DNA of 64,000 nucleotides, from positions 806,001-870,000 of the forward strand of contig NZ_CP054021.1 in assembly GCF_005862305.2 (NCBI RefSeq), read 5' to 3'. The notes under the pieces were generated by a model that was not told the DNA's origin, did no database searches, and saw only the letters and a program-made list of their open reading frames with translations. Below are positions 60,351 through 64,000 of this stretch, piece by piece. The stretch is from Rhizobium indicum (GTDB lineage: Bacteria; Pseudomonadota; Alphaproteobacteria; Rhizobiales; Rhizobiaceae). Every line of letters starts with the position of its first letter. The stretch's first letter is position 1. A program made the translations under genes and the position numbers.

Positions 60351-61025
60351 GTGACCTCCGGGGAATTCGACATCTCGCATATCCGCCTCGGCGAACGGCC
60401 GTTGATCGTCTGCGACGTCGACGACGTCGTGCTGCAGTTCATCGGTCCCTTCCAGCTTTTCCTTCAGAGCCAGGGCCACGCGTTTCTGCCGCGATCGTTC
60501 CGGCTTCACGGCAACATCGTCTCGCAAGCGGACGGCGTGGAGATCGAGGATCAAGAGGTCAGCCGGCTGATCGAGGAATTCTTCGAGGCCCAAGAGCTGT
60601 GGCAGACGCCGCTCGACCGCGTGGTCGAAACGCTCGACCGACTTTCGGAAGAGGCCGATGTGCTTTTCCTGACAGCCATGCAGCCGCGGTTCCAGGACCA
60701 GCGCCGACGCCTGCTGGACAGGATGGGCCTCGTCTTTCCGCTGCTTGCCACCGAACAACCCAAGGGGCCGATCGTTCACGCATTGCATGCCAGCCGCTCC
60801 CTTCCCGTCGTCTTCATTGATGATATGGCGCGCAATCTGCATTCCGTTAGGGATCACGTCGCCGATTGCCTGCTGATTCACCTGATGCCGAACTCGCCCG
60901 TCCATCGTTTCGCACCGGCGGTTGCCGACGAGATCACCCGCGCCACCGACTGGACGCATGCGGCCGAGCTGATCGAGGCGCATTTTCTTTCCGGCACCTT
61001 CACGCACGCAGTTCCAGCCGCATGA
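60351..61025 (+). CDS. HAD-like hydrolase family protein
   Basis: 224 residues from GTG 60351. The HAD nucleophile motif reads VCDVDDVVLQF (D22, D24), a motif II-like VLFLTAM, and a motif IV-like VVFIDDMARN. Substrate unknown. Start 2 bp after the DUF3572 stop, so cotranscribed. Its 3' end overlaps the convergent GNAT gene by 26 bp. Confidence 0.8.
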   Translation: MTSGEFDISHIRLGERPLIVCDVDDVVLQFIGPFQLFLQSQGHAFLPRSFRLHGNIVSQADGVEIEDQEVSRLIEEFFEAQELWQTPLDRVVETLDRLSEEADVLFLTAMQPRFQDQRRRLLDRMGLVFPLLATEQPKGPIVHALHASRSLPVVFIDDMARNLHSVRDHVADCLLIHLMPNSPVHRFAPAVADEITRATDWTHAAELIEAHFLSGTFTHAVPAA

Positions 61026-61602
61026 GCGGCCGGCCGTCCTTGCGCCGTGCTATCGTCTCGAAACCGGCGGCATCGAAGATCGCCGTCGAGCCGATGCAGA
61101 GCGTCACGGATTTCGACTGCTTCACATGATCGATCGGACAGGCTTCGAGCAGCCGCGCTCCCTGGCGCCGCGCATGGTCGATCGCGCCGGCGAGCAGACG
61201 GTGGCTCATTCCCTTGCCGCGCAGTTTGGGCAGCAGGAAGAAGCAACTGACGGCCCAGATGGATGGATCATGCGCATCGCTCTCCTCCAGCGGCCGCGAG
61301 ACGGTGCGCGGCGAATTGAACTGCGACACGTCGTGGCGCGGCCCGACCTGCACCCAGGCGACCGGCGCGCCGTCGGCATAACAGAGGATGCCAGGCGGCG
61401 GACCCGCCTTGATCCGCTCCCGCATATGCGCCTTGCGCTCGTTGGCCGCCATCTTGGTCCTCACCGCATGTGGCAGGCGCAACGCGACGCACCAGCAGTT
61501 ATAGAAGCCACCCTGTGGCCCGAACACGATTTCGAAGTCATCCCAGCGTTCTGGCGTTACCGGCTCGAAACGAAGATCGTTATCCAAAGGCAAAGCTTCC
61601 AC
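61000..61602 (-). CDS. GNAT family acetyltransferase
   Basis: 200 residues. Acetyl-CoA loop PKLRGKGMSHRLLAGAIDHAR (R/Q-x-x-G-x-G/A type), preceded by the beta4 strand SIWAVSCFFLLP. The N-terminus has a Trp/Cys patch (GGFYNCWCVALRL). The target is not inferable. Convergent overlap with the HAD-like gene. Confidence 0.85.
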   Translation of the reverse strand: MEALPLDNDLRFEPVTPERWDDFEIVFGPQGGFYNCWCVALRLPHAVRTKMAANERKAHMRERIKAGPPPGILCYADGAPVAWVQVGPRHDVSQFNSPRTVSRPLEESDAHDPSIWAVSCFFLLPKLRGKGMSHRLLAGAIDHARRQGARLLEACPIDHVKQSKSVTLCIGSTAIFDAAGFETIARRKDGRPLMRLELRA

Positions 61603-61660
61603 CCTATCTTGTGACTCGGAAGCTTAAGGCGTAACCTCACAATGTTCAATCTTTGTTCCC

Positions 61661-62953
61661 ATGATGACGCCCACGCCTGACAAGACACCCGGCTTCTGTC
61701 GCGACTGCCTTGCCGAGCAGAAGGGCGAGGCGCGCCGTTGCGTTTCCTGCGGCAGCCCGCGCCTCGTGCGCCATCGCGAACTCTACGCGCTGACGCTCGC
61801 CCATATCGACTGCGACGCCTTCTACGCAGCCGTCGAGAAACGCGACAATCCCGAGCTTGCCGACAAGCCTGTCATTATCGGCGGCGGCAAACGCGGCGTC
61901 GTCTCCACCGCCTGCTATATCGCCCGTATCCATGGCGTGCGGTCGGCCATGCCGATGTTCAAGGCGCTGGAGGCATGCCCTCAAGCGATCGTCATCCGCC
62001 CCGACATGGAGAAATATGTCCGGGTCGGACGGCAGGTGCGCGCCATGATGCAGGATCTGACGCCGCTGGTGCAGCCGCTGTCGATCGACGAGGCCTTCCT
62101 GGAGCTCGGCGGCACCGAGAGGCTGCATCACGATCCGCCGGCGCGCACGCTCGCCAAATTCGCCCGTCGCATCGAAAGGGAGATCGGCATCACCGTTTCG
62201 GTCGGGCTTTCCTATTGCAAATTTCTCGCCAAGGTCGCCTCCGATCTGCAGAAGCCGCGCGGCTTTTCGGTCATCGGCCGCGAGGAAGCGGTCGAATTCC
62301 TGGCACCGCGTCCCGTCACCACGATCTGGGGCGTCGGCAAGGCCTTTGCGGCGACGCTGGAGGCGGACGGTATCCGCACCATCAGCCAGTTGCAGCAGAT
62401 GGAAGAAAACGACCTGATGCGCCGCTACGGCAGCATCGGCCAGCGGCTCGCACGGCTGTCGCGCGGCATCGACGACCGCGAAGTGCATCTCAATGATGCG
62501 GCCAAAAGCGTTTCGTCCGAGACGACCTTCTTCGACGACATCTCGCGTTACGACGATCTGGTGCCGATCCTGCGCAACCTCTCCGAAAAGGTCTCCTGGC
62601 GGCTGAAGAAAAACGGCATTGCCGGCCAGACCGTCGTCCTGAAGATGAAGACCGCCGATTTCAAATCGCGCACCCGCAACCGCAAGCTCGAAGACCCGAC
62701 CCAGCTTGCCGACAGGATCTTCCGCACCGGGCTCGAGCTTCTCGAAAAGGAAACGGACGGCACGAAATTCCGCTTGCTTGGCATCGGCGTCACCGATCTC
62801 GGCGATGCCGGTCGCGCCGATCCGCCCGATCTCATCGACCAGCAATCAGGGCGGCGAGCGGCTGCCGAAGCGGCGATGGACAAGCTGCGCGACAAGTTCG
62901 GCAAGAAGACGGTCGAGACCGGCTACACCTTCGGCAGCAAGCGCGATCACTAA
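61661..62953 (+). CDS. dinB: DNA polymerase IV (DinB) with N-terminal zinc ribbon
   Basis: 430 residues. Residues 13-30 hold a CxxC-x10-CxxC zinc ribbon (C13, C16, C27, C30), absent from E. coli Pol IV. The Y-family core follows: [14 protein letters not shown] (D50, D52) and SIDEAFLEL (D143, E144), then the thumb helix-hairpin-helix ([15 protein letters not shown]) and little finger. It makes error-prone bypass synthesis. ATG 61661 is followed by another ATG at 61664, either usable. Confidence 0.93.
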   Translation: MMTPTPDKTPGFCRDCLAEQKGEARRCVSCGSPRLVRHRELYALTLAHIDCDAFYAAVEKRDNPELADKPVIIGGGKRGVVSTACYIARIHGVRSAMPMFKALEACPQAIVIRPDMEKYVRVGRQVRAMMQDLTPLVQPLSIDEAFLELGGTERLHHDPPARTLAKFARRIEREIGITVSVGLSYCKFLAKVASDLQKPRGFSVIGREEAVEFLAPRPVTTIWGVGKAFAATLEADGIRTISQLQQMEENDLMRRYGSIGQRLARLSRGIDDREVHLNDAAKSVSSETTFFDDISRYDDLVPILRNLSEKVSWRLKKNGIAGQTVVLKMKTADFKSRTRNRKLEDPTQLADRIFRTGLELLEKETDGTKFRLLGIGVTDLGDAGRADPPDLIDQQSGRRAAAEAAMDKLRDKFGKKTVETGYTFGSKRDH

Positions 62954-63045
62954 GGCGTGAAACCTGCGGGTGATCCAGCCTATAAAATCTTCGTTAAACT
63001 TCGTCCCATAATGTGCCGGGCAAGTATTGCGTATGGTTGGGTATC

Positions 63046-64000
63046 ATGTTCTCGCGTCTCGTCTTCGGCCTCGGCTTGCTGTCGGCCACCGCACTCGTGC
63101 ACCCCGCTCTTGCCGCGGATGCGCGCACACTGCAGATCATCGTCTCGAAGGACAAGCAGTCGCTTGCGGTCTATGATGGCACCGAGGTCGTCGCGACCTC
63201 GAAGGTCTCGACCGGCAAGGACGGCCACACGACGCCGAGCGGCATCTTTTCTGTGCTGGAAAAGCAGAAATACCACGAATCCAATCTCTATTCCAACGCC
63301 CCGATGCCGTTCATGCAAAGGCTGACATGGTCAGGCATCGCGCTCCATGAATCGAATTCGGTGCCGCGTTATCCGGCCTCGCATGGCTGCGTGCGTATGC
63401 CCGGCGCCTTCGCAAAAATGCTCTATGGGATGACCGACCGCGGTGTCCCCGTCATTATCAGCGACGGTGAACTGGCGCCGCAGCCGATCGAGCATCCGAC
63501 GCTTTTCCATCCGGATGCACCGGCGATGCCGCTGCTTTCGGATGTCGAACTGCGGCCCTCCATGCCCGACAGCCCCGAGAAGCCTGTGCAGGTGGCGATG
63601 AACGACACGGCCGCGATGCCGATGCCGGCAGCGCTGCCGATTGCAGCGCCCGAACCCGAGCCGCCATCTGAGCCGATCAGCATGCTCGTTACGCGCCGGA
63701 CGCTTCGCGAGACGGTGATCGACATCCAGACCCTCCTCAACCAGCTCGGCTTTTCCGCCGGCAATCCGGACGGCTTCCTCGGTCCGTCGACCGTGCAGGC
63801 GATCAAGGCTTTCAGGACATTGCGGCCGGCGGAATTCGCCGCCGACAGGAGCCTGGTCTCCGACACACTCCTCAGGGAAGTCTATGCCGCGGCCGGCAAG
63901 GGCGAGCCGCCGAACGGCGTCATCATGGTGCGGCAGGCCTTCAAGCCCCTCTTCGAAGCGCCGGTGACGATCGCCGATCCGGGACTGGCGCTTGGCACGC
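63046..64000 (+). CDS. L,D-transpeptidase (YkuD) with peptidoglycan-binding domain, cut by the window end
   Basis: At least 318 residues. A signal peptide (MFSRLVFGLGLLSATALVHPALA) precedes the YkuD domain, with TGKDGHTTPSGIF, H101 (GIALHES) and SHGCVRMPG (catalytic C115). A Pro/Met-rich linker follows, then a peptidoglycan-binding repeat (IQTLLNQLGFSAGNPDGFLGPSTVQAIKAFR). It forms 3-3 cross-links or anchors proteins to the wall in the periplasm; such enzymes are abundant in Rhizobiales with polar growth. The 3' end lies beyond 64000. Confidence 0.93.
   Translation, partial: MFSRLVFGLGLLSATALVHPALAADARTLQIIVSKDKQSLAVYDGTEVVATSKVSTGKDGHTTPSGIFSVLEKQKYHESNLYSNAPMPFMQRLTWSGIALHESNSVPRYPASHGCVRMPGAFAKMLYGMTDRGVPVIISDGELAPQPIEHPTLFHPDAPAMPLLSDVELRPSMPDSPEKPVQVAMNDTAAMPMPAALPIAAPEPEPPSEPISMLVTRRTLRETVIDIQTLLNQLGFSAGNPDGFLGPSTVQAIKAFRTLRPAEFAADRSLVSDTLLREVYAAAGKGEPPNGVIMVRQAFKPLFEAPVTIADPGLALGT

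Overview
The window looks like a chromosomal segment of a Rhizobium-type alphaproteobacterium (R. etli / R. leguminosarum relatives). The evidence is GC-rich coding sequence, the divK-pleD pair, an RNase E with a large acidic insertion, the tRNA-Tyr/tRNA-Gly/tuf cluster, CTTGAC-type promoters, and RIME-like palindromic intergenic repeats in two places. No species name can be proven from the sequence alone.

Layout: 0-4.5 kb is housekeeping (EF-Tu, two tRNAs, rlmB and several very small membrane or secreted proteins). From 4.55 to 22.12 kb lies a 17.6-kb integrated element bounded by a 24-bp direct repeat inside a tRNA-Thr(TGT) gene. From 22.3 kb the chromosome resumes: NAD kinase, a secreted protein and a hydrolase; a polyol/ketose catabolic operon with an RbsABC-type transporter, a dehydrogenase, two DhaL subunits, a DhaK and a SorC-type regulator fused to a second DhaK (24.7-33.9 kb); prfB with its +1 frameshift, mrcA, an amidase and rne (34-43 kb); a vapBC module, aidB, pyrB with a catalytically degenerate pyrC-like partner, plsY, dprA, topA and rnr (43-55 kb); then a DUF983 protein, an MFS permease, rpmG, the divK-pleD cell-cycle operon, a DUF3572 protein, HAD and GNAT proteins, a DinB polymerase with a zinc-ribbon extension, and an L,D-transpeptidase cut by the window end.

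The most interesting object is the island. It carries a tyrosine integrase, an AlpA-like regulator, a RepA/DnaB-like helicase followed at once by iteron-like repeats, and then a complete HK97-type head and packaging set: portal, protease, major capsid protein, a putative decoration protein, HNH nuclease, head-tail connector, small and large terminase. I find no tail, baseplate, lysis or lysogeny-repressor genes. This is the published signature of a capsid-forming phage-inducible chromosomal island (cf-PICI), a satellite that makes its own DNA-filled heads and borrows tails from a helper phage. It also carries cargo that reads like an anti-phage payload: an Mrr-like nuclease, a Ser/Thr kinase translationally coupled to a DUF3010-like protein, a divergent unknown protein, and a HEPN-like protein. 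A roughly 430-bp non-coding array of a degenerate repeat spaced near 43 bp sits between the replication and capsid blocks and has no obvious precedent.

All functions are inferred from sequence motifs and gene order read by eye; no database search was run.
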